A stretch of DNA of 64,000 nucleotides. Source: an uncultured Planctomycetales bacterium. GTDB lineage: Bacteria; Planctomycetota; Planctomycetia; Pirellulales; S012-138. The position numbers and the translations under genes are program-made. The notes below the pieces were generated by a model that worked only from the letters and a program-made list of their open reading frames with translations, was not told where the DNA came from and ran no database searches. Shown here piece by piece: positions 36,101 to 42,982 of the stretch; position 1 is the stretch's first letter, and the number at the start of each line of letters is the position of its first letter. The stretch is from NCBI GenBank assembly GCA_937982665.1, contig CALJLD010000084.1, positions 9,583 to 73,582 of the forward strand, given 5' to 3'.

Positions 36101-36502
36101 CTGTTGGCCGGAAGAACCCCCAGCGATTCGTCCGGCGTGCGAGCAGGATCCAATCCTGTCATTGTCGGCAACAACGCCGTGCCCACCGAGCGGGATGGTG
36201 ATCGTCACGCCTACTTCCGGCATGAGCCGCTGACCAAGTTGGGCAACATCATGACCACGCGATCCAATGTTTATGCCGTGTGGATCACGGTGGGCTTCTT
36301 TGAAGTGCAGCGCGTGCCGAATGCGTACCGCAACCTTTACCCTGACGGCTTCCGGTTGGGGCGGGAGATGGGCTTGGATGATGGCAACATTGTCCGGCAC
36401 CGCATGTTCGGCATTATTGACCGCACGCGTCCGACGGCCTTTGTCCGCGGATTGGATTACAACGCGAAAGAAACGATCCTGCTGCAACGCGTGATCGAAT
36501 AG
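30104..36502 (+). CDS. Giant GspK/PilX-like protein
   Basis: A single 2132-residue reading frame. After a basic Arg/Gln-rich leader comes one hydrophobic helix, QRAG/VILLMMVIILVLFSLVCV. It lacks Glu at mature position 5, as GspK tip pseudopilins do. About residues 400-450 read DNDGDGEADSVWLDLG and ALLVEDLDSRLNVNHHG, comparable to the DLxGRxNLN segment of GspK. The remaining ~1650 residues are Asn-, Asp- and Pro-rich, extracytoplasmic in character, with no recognised domain. GspK itself is ~320 residues, so this is about six times larger. It closes the pilus/secretion locus and is followed by a strong terminator. ATG codons at 30176 and 30188 are alternative starts that shorten the leader. Confidence 0.85.
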   Translation: MSNQLGSSTVLVANAGESHLGFAPMNSAMSQSRRSATSAGSRLPRQGARRQPRRRQRAGVILLMMVIILVLFSLVCVTWVVSARQFQDVSTASASLERYDEGFEDLLREAFMQVIRGSNNTYSAIGPHSLLEDKYGNDRVDVTAAFGLISAARYYYDSTPQVAPDLTEIVVTGPAGGVLSPLNDYYNGRILTFVADANPAVVGHSVRIVDYNVVPNGGTVDYSFLIESFPTSALSPIAPPLPTVNTAGYGFIINGREFNGQGFTLMSGGTPFFPNQGGPGPGSTPADYDLVGGYNANGADESYDIPDWNNMILAGRVWDSVQQRWRVLLPSMHRPAFLNFAVEQGATLPDARNLMFRPSTDPNNGHPAFFANNQQLSQEIENLFSAGAGNTLSNELINNPNLIAYDVDNDGDGEADSVWLDLGMQAQTAPDGRMYKPLFALLVEDLDSRLNVNHHGTQELDVEKNPTAAAYLALHNTGPMLPPAVPGLGEGPADVNLLTYLRSFENNPGEATQSYIRMLYGNSANPLATDLVEIEGRYGEIHRSVPPTGTGADYQLPSPGINSVHDMFSAIVNNDVRNWRRRFGTAPDMRAIDRLGVAIDGQMRQAAMGLPGVLYDPHVDNPYEFVGEHTRKLSGGGALFYEDRPFTAGELELLLRYADGDVRQAIDQASGFISNPTGLEERLADLLQLSLNTGTPFGRRVQAQLTTHSADSPAPNVAYPVDMRLAASFDPNLQALIDAVPSPSVIDLLKFRLAQADPTLVDPMDPMYPQRFIDLTNATISNFATGSLLSPDLLAGTRMNINRPFGNGRDDYDATNNIPHNRVIDEGHNANMTVGSPYYDPSVVGAGAAARPDLIGEMNSAPRDPANPVQIFQPAWEFVAETGDLAAAGVPLYPYNQFYNSSMPFGYPAYSVVLNDLNYNGHPPVMDPTMAGSPPADTKEHLARHMYSRHLFALMMMLQEQEPNTGRYFQFAPNGSPAQMAGEVEMSGAINNEFTTYRIAQWAANCADYLDRDSIMSAVEYDAQPFVDNDGDPTNGTWDVDGDITTDETQTISPNIPRRVIWGMERPTMLLDETWAFHDVRTRDTNDDPSGDYTTRSPSAGMLDMDPHYDQTRMPQGSVFFELFCAVNGVVPAELRPEALTPWGNQRVPENVVDLSRLAPPGMDDPNTMMEDETLPRPVWRMVVAARNDDPSGGQISLLDPTNPVGSLRPTIDTSPLSLQAPGSSVQPIESPDDADISRIVWFTSWDAYVQQTSALMGSPYTPEDVDLRIYYSDLQLANAGLPDDERDFGNVVNWGFEDPGTQEAAMRMFHVAPSQYAVVGPRVTTKIGHSFPDAFMGMTEDKGNETVIQLLNPDLVPDAVGNPRPVAPVSDTGAVGTGIFQDLSVGASPDFNASYKSPDWTNTNNQLGGMEEQQRFARRPVGIVINGPRVPGGVGRRRGRGFSISEPDPATFPGAAGYYDQPDDDPTANVPAGVWSIDTFDWYDTPRDQPFDGDSGINDNPLAALKAQQPDGAGPFAAPYVDADGPKSLFLQRLANPLAPYHAVYNPYITVDMMDLDLSVYNGEEPLDHPDQTANPPEILTSRQKTGDLFDPSSNALSQEFSIWGYAATVDYLGNANPRANREVLHSLGHINGLYNGGVVAMPANDHYMDGTVVPGVAVSSESGTQTARASHAAGLAEHIAFTLIAEENPAPSPGVPSDRVANGTLQGDPRYQATLALAMEQSVSNIAEWANLNGSLYGGGVAPPANETGPGGIFIGAPLDTMGGEVPPSFAWNDRPFISAFDLMNVPATSAERFSRDFSTRSTNVMFDPYDPIQVANQASFRHLLNFFQRNDGTSFANFYHLFEYVHVPSRFPESQKLLNPAIMANIPASPAVAGNPPLYPPFNMLSKFREPGKVNLNDIFATGEVFGATLNDQIDPNTFEYVYNGRGAFFAMRDSRKGHGNQLVLANEPNPQFDLEFDPNGASFFGNAFKGFSSPDINDTFLRPLRNDMPSNVEQPLLAGRTPSDSSGVRAGSNPVIVGNNAVPTERDGDRHAYFRHEPLTKLGNIMTTRSNVYAVWITVGFFEVQRVPNAYRNLYPDGFRLGREMGLDDGNIVRHRMFGIIDRTRPTAFVRGLDYNAKETILLQRVIE

Positions 36503-36542
36503 TCTCGCATTGCAAGGCGAAGAAGTCTGCGTGGAAGACAAG

Positions 36543-36585
36543 CGCCGCTGGTTGGAACGAGAATTCTGACCAGCGGCGTTCTTTT
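36543..36585 (+). terminator. Intrinsic terminator after the giant GspK-like gene
   Basis: CGCCGCTGGT (36543-36552) and ACCAGCGGCG (36569-36578) form a perfect 10-bp stem with a 16-nt loop, followed by TTCTTTT. It lies 40 nt after the stop and separates this gene from the convergent phosphorylase gene. Confidence 0.8.
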
Positions 36586-36696
36586 GCGCGCGGGCCGCTT
36601 GCGCGTATACCTGCTTTGCGCGGCTTGTTGACGTAATGAGTTGTTTGCTGCGAATGCCATTCTCAGCTGTGCCCCGCTCTTGCGAACTCCTCATCG

Positions 36697-38880
36697 TTAG
36701 CGGATGTTCATTTCGCAGCTGAGTCCGCCGGCGGCCGGCACATACACGCTGCGGCAATAATCCATCACCATACGGTCAGAACTAAATCGCCAGGCCAGCG
36801 ACGCGATGGAATGCTTCATCCGCTGAATCCATTCACGCGGGAAGCCATCAGCATCGCGCTCGTAATACATGGGGATAACTTCCTGTTCCAGCACGCGGTA
36901 CAGTTCTTTCGCGTCCCGTTGATCGGCAATTTGATCCGAAACGTGGCTGGTCCCCTTGCCGATGGCGAATCCGTTTTTGCCGTCATACGCTTCCGCCCAC
37001 CAACCATCCAAGATGGAAAGATTCAGGCCGCCGTTGAGGACAACTTTCTGTCCACTGGTTCCGGAAGCTTCCAACGGCCGCCGTGGGTTATTGAGCCAGA
37101 CATCCACGCCTTGCACCAGGTATCGGCCCACGTTGATGTCATAGTCTTCCAGGAAGACAATCCGGTTGGCGAACCGCGCGTCATGTCGCAAATTTGCGAT
37201 CTGCTGAATGAGCTGCTTGCCGGGCTGGTCCGCGGGGTGCGCTTTGCCGGCCACAATGAACTGCACCGGCCGGCTGGCATCGCTGACAATTTGCGCGAAG
37301 CGATCGATATCCGAAAGCAAAAGCGCCGCACGCTTGTACGTGGCGAAGCGTCGCGCGAAGCCAATGGTGAGTACGTGCGGATCCAGGATGTTTCTCGCCG
37401 CCATTACGGCTTCATCCCCTTCTCCGCGGCGGCGATACTGCCGGCTGACGCGACGGCGAACGAACGACAGCAGCATGTTCTTCAACCCATAATGGGTTTC
37501 CCACAGTTCACCGTCATCGACATTGTAAATGCCTTGCCAGATTTCCGGCTCGCCAAAGCGTTCGTCCCAATCGGCAATGAACGCCCGATCATAGAGTTGC
37601 CGCATTTGCCAGGCGAGCCATGTGGAGCTATGGACGCCATTGGTGATGTGGCCAATGGGGATTTCCTCTTCCACGCGCCAGGGCCAAAGCTGTGCCCACA
37701 TGCGGCGGCTGATCTGCCCATGCAAGGCACTCACGGCATTCGCGCGGCGTGAGGTCTTAAGCGCCATCACCGTCATGCAAAATGTTTCCTGCTCGTTCTG
37801 GGGTTCAACTCGCCCCAACTCCATCAGCTGTTGCGGCGTGATGCCCAATTTATCCCGCAACGGCCCAAGATGTTCCTCAATCAATGTTGCGTCAAAGCGG
37901 TCATGTCCGGCTGGCACAGGCGTGTGCGTGGTAAACACGGTGCTCTGAGCCACTTCGCGCAGGGCTTCGTCAAAGCCCAAGCCATCGTCTTCCATTCGCT
38001 GGCGGATCACTTCAAAGGGAGCGAACGCGCTGTGACCTTCGTTCAAGTGGTACACGCCAGGTGTAATGCCCAGCGCCTTGAGTGCTTTGACGCCGCCCAC
38101 GCCCAAGACAAGTTCTTGTCGAATCCGCGTGCGGTGATCGCCGCCGTACAATCGCGAAGTCAATTCGCGGTCTTCGGGCTTGTTGCCTTCTGTATCGCAA
38201 TCCAACAGATAGAGGTTCACTCGCCCCACGCGAACAAACCAAACCTTGGCGCCCAGCGTTCCTTGCCGCGTTTCGATGGAGACCGTGATCGGCTTGCCAG
38301 CGGAGTCAACCGCCGGCTGCATCGGCAGGTTCTCCACTTTGGTGTACATGTACTCTTCCACCTGGTAGCCGTTCTCATCCAGGCGTTGTTTGAAATAGCC
38401 CTGGTCATAGAACAGGCCAATGGCGACAAGCGGAATCCCCAGCCCACTGGCACTCTTGATGTGATCTCCGGAAAGCACACCCAATCCGCCGGAGTAGATG
38501 GGGATGGACTCGTGCAGTCCAAATTCCGCGGAGAAGTAGGCGACTGGCCGCGCGCCCAACACGCCAGCATGCGTGCTTCCCCAGGTCGCTTTGCTGGGAT
38601 CCAAATAGTCCTTCAGTTGGCGATAGGCATGGTTGATCCGGCTGTAGAGCACCATTTCCTGGGCTCGGACATCCAGCCGTTCCGGCGTGAACTCCGCCAA
38701 CAGAGCAATGGGGTTGTGATCCAATTGGCGAAAGCGAATGGGATCCAAGTCGCGAAACAGATTCGCCACTTCCGGCTGCCAGCTCCACCACACGTTGTGG
38801 GCGAGCGCAAGGCACTTGTGGTAAAGCGATTCCGGCGAAATATCCGCCACGCGAGATTCAGTCAGCGGTTCCACCGTCAT
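36697..38880 (-). CDS. glgP: Alpha-glucan (glycogen/maltodextrin) phosphorylase
   Basis: A 727-residue PLP-dependent phosphorylase of the GT35 family, short alpha-glucan type with the N-terminal DUF3417-like region (YHKCLALAHNVWWSWQPEVA). It releases glucose-1-phosphate from alpha-1,4-glucans in the cytoplasm. Motifs: PVAYFSAEFGLHESIPIYSG, GGLGVLSGDHIKSASGLGIP, HLNEGHSAF, TTHTPVPAGHD, and the PLP site EASGTSGQKVVLNGGLNLSI with Lys about 612 (Gln replaces the more usual Met before Lys). An ATG at 38880 with CAGGTG just upstream is preferred to a GTG at 38901. The gene is convergent with the pilus locus. No other glycogen genes are nearby. Confidence 0.93.
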   Translation of the reverse strand: MTVEPLTESRVADISPESLYHKCLALAHNVWWSWQPEVANLFRDLDPIRFRQLDHNPIALLAEFTPERLDVRAQEMVLYSRINHAYRQLKDYLDPSKATWGSTHAGVLGARPVAYFSAEFGLHESIPIYSGGLGVLSGDHIKSASGLGIPLVAIGLFYDQGYFKQRLDENGYQVEEYMYTKVENLPMQPAVDSAGKPITVSIETRQGTLGAKVWFVRVGRVNLYLLDCDTEGNKPEDRELTSRLYGGDHRTRIRQELVLGVGGVKALKALGITPGVYHLNEGHSAFAPFEVIRQRMEDDGLGFDEALREVAQSTVFTTHTPVPAGHDRFDATLIEEHLGPLRDKLGITPQQLMELGRVEPQNEQETFCMTVMALKTSRRANAVSALHGQISRRMWAQLWPWRVEEEIPIGHITNGVHSSTWLAWQMRQLYDRAFIADWDERFGEPEIWQGIYNVDDGELWETHYGLKNMLLSFVRRRVSRQYRRRGEGDEAVMAARNILDPHVLTIGFARRFATYKRAALLLSDIDRFAQIVSDASRPVQFIVAGKAHPADQPGKQLIQQIANLRHDARFANRIVFLEDYDINVGRYLVQGVDVWLNNPRRPLEASGTSGQKVVLNGGLNLSILDGWWAEAYDGKNGFAIGKGTSHVSDQIADQRDAKELYRVLEQEVIPMYYERDADGFPREWIQRMKHSIASLAWRFSSDRMVMDYCRSVYVPAAGGLSCEMNIR

Positions 38881-39241
38881 TTCACCTGATTGAGCATTCA
38901 CGATTCTTCACGCCCTTGTTTGCGTGCCAGTTCTTTTGCACAAACCGCGAAAACGCGGCGAGTTGGGCAGACCTGCCCGATTGAAACGATCAGCGTGCCG
39001 AAATCGCACGCTAACGTCAAGCCAATGCCGAAAGGCGGCTTGTGGCTCAACCCGTATCAAGCAAATCGGGTGAAGACCGCGCCGCCCCGAAGGATTCTCC
39101 AATCGGTCCTGATTGCGCCGTCCGCAGGGGTTACGCCGCACGCGATTCTCGTTGGAATATCGCAGTTCCTGCTCGGGAAACGCTTTCCAAGCGTGCCGCG
39201 TTTGCACAGCTTGAAACTCCCCAGCTTGCCAACATTCAGCG

Positions 39242-39367
39242 TTCAAAATGATTTCCATCGCATCGGAAAAGATTTCAGGCGCATGAGAAACCTTTCCAGG
39301 CGCGGCGGAAATCCTTCCCAAAGCGGCGTGAAATGTTCCGGATGCATCAGAAACCTTGCCGCGTGAA
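39242..39367. repeat. Six degenerate 21-bp tandem repeats
   Basis: Six consecutive 21-bp units start at 39242, 39263, 39284, 39305, 39326 and 39347. Most read approximately TCGGAAATCCTTCCAGGCGCA, with a conserved GAAA at the left and TTCC in the middle. Because 21 is divisible by three, each frame shows a seven-residue periodicity (for example GKVSDAS, GRISAAP and GKVSHAP on the minus strand). The array may be non-coding or the remnant of a heptapeptide-repeat gene. Confidence 0.7.
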
Positions 39368-39371
39368 GACC

Positions 39372-39401
39372 ATTGGTCCATTGGCAACTGGTCCTTTGGC
39401 G
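39372..39401. repeat. Two 15-bp units next to the 21-bp array
   Basis: ATTGGTCCATTGGCA (39372-39386) and ACTGGTCCTTTGGCG (39387-39401) match at 12 of 15 positions. They follow the 21-bp array by four bases but have a different period and sequence. Confidence 0.4.
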
Positions 39402-39771
39402 ACGTTTGATTATTGTTGATCGCAATGTTGGCGGGTTGGGCATTGGTTAGTCGTTCCTGTTCAAAGCGTTGTGCGAATTCGCGTCGTCGGAACAAGTCTT
39501 CGCAACCGCTCAGATTCCGTACGAAGACGCTCACGGACTCTGCCGTACGGAGTTGTGTTTGTGGTAGCATCGTTAATGTCCGCTGCGTGTTTGCGCAGAA
39601 TGTCCCTACGCACTGCGACTGCTTCAACGGGATCACTCAAAGGTTTCCCGCAGGTTTCGCGGTGCTTTTTGAAAGCTTCTGTAGCGTTGCCGATTTTCTG
39701 CGCAGTGGTCCACAGCGGAATTGCCCTTTCTCCGATTTTTCTGGTGAACACGCACATCTGATTTACGTTCA

Positions 39772-40854
39772 ATGCCTGACGAAATCCAATCGCCGGACTC
39801 ACCCGCTTTGGCGGAACTTTGTGAACAGCTCGCGGAGCTGGCCGCCGAGACCGACTTGCATAACGCCTGGCCGGAACAGCAATTGTGGCTGTGTGGCGAG
39901 TACGGCGTTTATCGCTGGTTTCTGCCGCGAGAGTTGGGCGGCTTTGGCTGGGAAGACGCGGATGTCGTTCGCGGGTATCTCGGCTTGTCCGCGGCGTGCC
40001 TGAGCACAACTTTCATCATCACGCAGCGGACGGGCGCTTGTAAGCGGATTGCCGCTGGCGAGAGCGATCACGCTCGCGAAGAGTTATTGCCGGCGTTGTT
40101 GACCGGCGAGAGTTTCGCCACTGTTGGTATTTCGCACCTGACGACAAGTCGCCGGCATGTGCGGAAGCCGGTGTTGACCGCACAAGAAACTAACGATGGT
40201 TTCCTGCTCGACGGATTCAGCCCTTGGGTGACCGGCGGAGACCATGCGGAGACAATCGTCATTGGTGCCACGCTTGAGGACGAACGGCAATTCCTGGTCG
40301 CGCTTCCTTGCAATCTGCCAGGCGTTTCCGCCGATGAGCCGCAACAACTTGTCGCCCTGACCTCCAGCCATACCGGAGCCGTGCGTTGTGACAACGTTCA
40401 CGTGGACCGCAAGTGGCTCCTGGCCGGACCTGCACACAACGTGATGACCTCAGGCGCGGGTACCGGCGCGGCCACGGGCGGGTTGCAGACTTCCACTCTG
40501 GCGGTTGGTTTGGCTGACGCGGCGATTGCCTTCATGGAGGAAGAAGGTCAGCGGCGTGAGGACCTCAATCGACCGACGGAAGAACTCCGCAACGATTACG
40601 CTCGGCTAAAGGCCGACCTGCTGCAGTTGGCCGCCGGCGATCAGCCTTGCACGATGGACAACCTGCGAATCAGGGCGAACAGCCTTGTGCTTCGCGCCAC
40701 GCAAGCGGCGCTCACAGCCGCCAAGGGGACCGGCTATGTGACAGGCCACCCCGCCGGGCGTTGGTGCCGCGAGGCACTGTTCTTCCTGGTTTGGAGTTGC
40801 CCTCAGCCGGTGGTGAATGCGAGTTTGTGCGAGTTGGCCGGGCTGAGTGACTGA
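39772..40854 (+). CDS. Acyl-CoA dehydrogenase family protein
   Basis: A 360-residue flavoprotein-type sequence of the acyl-CoA dehydrogenase superfamily. The N-terminal helical domain (PRELGGFGWEDADVVRGYLG), the middle beta domain (TVGISHLTTSRRHV, FLLDGFSPWVTGGDHAETIV) and the C-terminal helices (ATGGLQTSTLAVGLADAAIA; WCREALFFLVWSCPQPVVNA) are recognisable. The catalytic Glu of classical members is not obvious, and the segment usually reading Y-G-G-x-G is replaced by TGYVTGHPAG, so it may be a flavin-dependent monooxygenase-like or divergent member. At 360 residues it is shorter than most (~380-390). It stands alone in the window with no beta-oxidation partner. Confidence 0.82.
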   Translation: MPDEIQSPDSPALAELCEQLAELAAETDLHNAWPEQQLWLCGEYGVYRWFLPRELGGFGWEDADVVRGYLGLSAACLSTTFIITQRTGACKRIAAGESDHAREELLPALLTGESFATVGISHLTTSRRHVRKPVLTAQETNDGFLLDGFSPWVTGGDHAETIVIGATLEDERQFLVALPCNLPGVSADEPQQLVALTSSHTGAVRCDNVHVDRKWLLAGPAHNVMTSGAGTGAATGGLQTSTLAVGLADAAIAFMEEEGQRREDLNRPTEELRNDYARLKADLLQLAAGDQPCTMDNLRIRANSLVLRATQAALTAAKGTGYVTGHPAGRWCREALFFLVWSCPQPVVNASLCELAGLSD

Positions 40855-40975
40855 AGGTTGATGAGCCTTTGACAACCAATACCACTGCATTCACTGCTGT
40901 CTACGGCATTCTCGTGTGTTTGTGTGGTTTGCTGACTGGGGTTTCCGCCGTTGTGGCGCGGGCGCTATAATCCCG

Positions 40976-40981
40976 CGGCCT
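40976..40981 (+). promoter_or_regulatory. -10 box TATAAT upstream of the secreted low-complexity protein gene
   Basis: A perfect TATAAT lies 66 nt before the ATG at 41048, in the spacer after the acyl-CoA dehydrogenase gene. No good -35 match is seen at 16-18 nt. Confidence 0.4.
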
Positions 40982-41047
40982 GCAAGGATGCGCAGGCTGC
41001 ATGAAACCGCATCGCATCCGTGGTTTTCGCCACGCATGGAGGAAGAG

Positions 41048-42943
41048 ATGGCTGCAAGAATCTCGGTCACCGCGGCACTTGCGTTCGCACTTGTTTTGCT
41101 TTCGCCTGTTTCGCTTTCGTCCGCGTTGTTGTCTTCAATGACAGCAGCCCAGATAGTCCACGCTGTCGCACAAGGCGAAAACACACAGAACAAAAACGCA
41201 CAGGATGAAGGCCCGCTGGTCGCGCCCCCTTCGGCCGCGGACCTGGCAGCCGGACAAGTCAGCGCGGCAAGCTCGCCGGACTTCCCCGCAATTGTGGTCG
41301 AGATGCAAGGTGACCCTGCGCAACAATCGCCTGCGCCCATGCGATCCACCATCGAGCAATTCTTGCGAATCGGCGCGCCTGTCGATGGCCCGTTTGACTT
41401 TGCGAGTTATCAAGCAATGCAGCAAGAACTGCCGGAGTTTTGGCCGTACGCCACGCCGCGAAGCGAAGATGTCTGCGCACCGCACCAGTCGGTCGCCAAC
41501 TCTGAAAATGGCAGCGGTATGCCCCAGTTTTTCTCGGCCAACGAATACACAAGCAGCCGCCGGACGCAAACTTTTGAACCCAAAGATGGTTCCGTCGCGG
41601 CGAAATTGGGAGTTCGGGCGACGGATGAAATCACCCCCTTGGGCGCATTTAATTCATTATTCACAACCAGCCAATGGCCAGCGGCGAACTCCGAATGGGC
41701 CGCGGAGATTGATCAATACCTGCAAATTGAGCCAACGCAAGCAGGCCCGATCATGCGGGAGTTTGAATTCCCGGACATCGCGTCGCAGAAGTTTGTCGAC
41801 AGTCGCACGCCTTTTCAACAACGCGTGCCCGCCAAACCGCCAACATTCGAAGAACGTGTGTCCGAGATCAAAACGTCGCGGCAAATTCCGCACGAGTCGC
41901 CTGTTGTGCATCAGCCAACGGACGCCCAAGTTTTGGATTTGGAAGATGGCGAAGCCGCCGCCGAGTTGCTGCCGATCTTCATGAAACAGCAAAGCGCGTT
42001 GGAAGGGACTGTCTTCTTTGATGGCGGTGCTGAAGGCGACACGGAACTCGGCGCGCAGCGTAACTTTGTTGAACGCATTCGCGCGCTGGAAGCCGCCCGC
42101 GGTCAGTTCCCGCAGGCCGATGTGGAGAACTCTTCGTTTGGTCAGCCGGTTCCGCAACAAGCGGCCAGCACTTTCACGCCGGATAACATCGATTGGTCCA
42201 ACTTGCCGGCAGGTTTCCAAGTGGATCTTTCAAGTTTGCCCACAAGCGGAGCTTCGGTCACGAATCCGGCCGCGTATCAGAGCCCCGGCCCTGCAGACCA
42301 GAGCTTTGGATCACAGCCAGGCTACGGCCAATACCAAGATCCGCCGCCAAACGCGGAACCAATTGGCGATCCGTACGCAGCAGTTGTCCCGCAGTATGCT
42401 CCGCAGCAAGCTTACACGCCGGTTGTTTCGGAGCAGACAATGCATCCTGATACGAAGGAATTCGCCGTTGATGTGTTGCGGAATTCGGCCGAGCAGATGG
42501 AACACTCGGCCAATCTGATGGAGCGCAAGAATCTCTTCGACGAGGCCGACAAACTTCGCAAGATGGCCAACGAGCTACGGCTGCAAGCGCGGGCATACAT
42601 CCAGGGAGTTGCAACTCCCCACATTTCCCCGCAAGTTGGGCCATCCGTATCGCCAACAATGCCGCAAGGCGTGATGCCATCGCCGCCGGCGGTTGCGCCA
42701 TATACGGACGAGCCGGTCTTGAGCCCCTCCGGCAGTTCCCATGATGGTCCTGTCTACCACCCGCAGCAGTACTTCCGCCCTGTGAGTGAAAACTGGGACG
42801 AGGGATTCCGGCCTTCGCAAGCGCCGCCAGAACACAATCCCTTTGAGTTGTTACTGCTAGACAGCGAGAGGTCCGGCCGTTGGTGGCTATGGGACGATCG
42901 CGATGGTGGCGCGTTCGACTTCTTCATCGGGTATTTCCGCTGA
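41048..42943 (+). CDS. Secreted Pro/Gln-rich protein of unknown function
   Basis: A 631-residue exported protein. The ATG at 41048 has GGAGG 5 nt upstream and begins a signal peptide (ARISVTAALAFALVLLSPVS); an upstream GTG-initiated frame has neither. The mature chain is low in Cys and rich in Gln, Pro, Ser and Ala, with several segments of the type QPGYGQYQDPPPNAEP and VSPTMPQGVMPSPPAV. Near the middle of its last third lies a charged helical stretch (DVLRNSAEQMEHSANLMERK followed by NLFDEADKLRKMANELRLQA), perhaps a short coiled coil. I do not recognise a domain. It converges on the epimerase gene with 39 nt between stops. Confidence 0.7.
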   Translation: MAARISVTAALAFALVLLSPVSLSSALLSSMTAAQIVHAVAQGENTQNKNAQDEGPLVAPPSAADLAAGQVSAASSPDFPAIVVEMQGDPAQQSPAPMRSTIEQFLRIGAPVDGPFDFASYQAMQQELPEFWPYATPRSEDVCAPHQSVANSENGSGMPQFFSANEYTSSRRTQTFEPKDGSVAAKLGVRATDEITPLGAFNSLFTTSQWPAANSEWAAEIDQYLQIEPTQAGPIMREFEFPDIASQKFVDSRTPFQQRVPAKPPTFEERVSEIKTSRQIPHESPVVHQPTDAQVLDLEDGEAAAELLPIFMKQQSALEGTVFFDGGAEGDTELGAQRNFVERIRALEAARGQFPQADVENSSFGQPVPQQAASTFTPDNIDWSNLPAGFQVDLSSLPTSGASVTNPAAYQSPGPADQSFGSQPGYGQYQDPPPNAEPIGDPYAAVVPQYAPQQAYTPVVSEQTMHPDTKEFAVDVLRNSAEQMEHSANLMERKNLFDEADKLRKMANELRLQARAYIQGVATPHISPQVGPSVSPTMPQGVMPSPPAVAPYTDEPVLSPSGSSHDGPVYHPQQYFRPVSENWDEGFRPSQAPPEHNPFELLLLDSERSGRWWLWDDRDGGAFDFFIGYFR

Positions 42944-42982
42944 GAGAGATCGACGCGCCGAAAACGGGTGTCGCTCGCGCGG

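Larger units (their letters stand above)
38881..39771. other. Large gap with degenerate tandem repeats
   Basis: Nearly 900 bp between divergently oriented genes. Minus-strand (38908-39636) and plus-strand (38890-39366) frames stay open mainly because the 21-bp repeat keeps frames open; the encoded sequences are Arg/Pro-rich and show no family feature, so I do not call a gene. The stretch 39242-39401 is a repeat tract. The rest, up to the acyl-CoA dehydrogenase gene, shows short inverted repeats around CCGTACGG (39517 and 39543). Confidence 0.5.

Noticed and set aside
33815..36757. A 980-codon minus-strand open frame antisense to the giant GspK-like gene
   Set aside because: Its product is Arg/His/Val/Ile-rich with no motif, and it mirrors the plus-strand gene with clear prepilin and GspK features; it arises from codon bias.
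38908..39636. A 242-codon minus-strand frame through the 21-bp repeat
   Set aside because: The frame is open partly because of the repeat period; flanks are Arg/Pro-rich without family features and other frames are open as well. Kept as a possible relic only.
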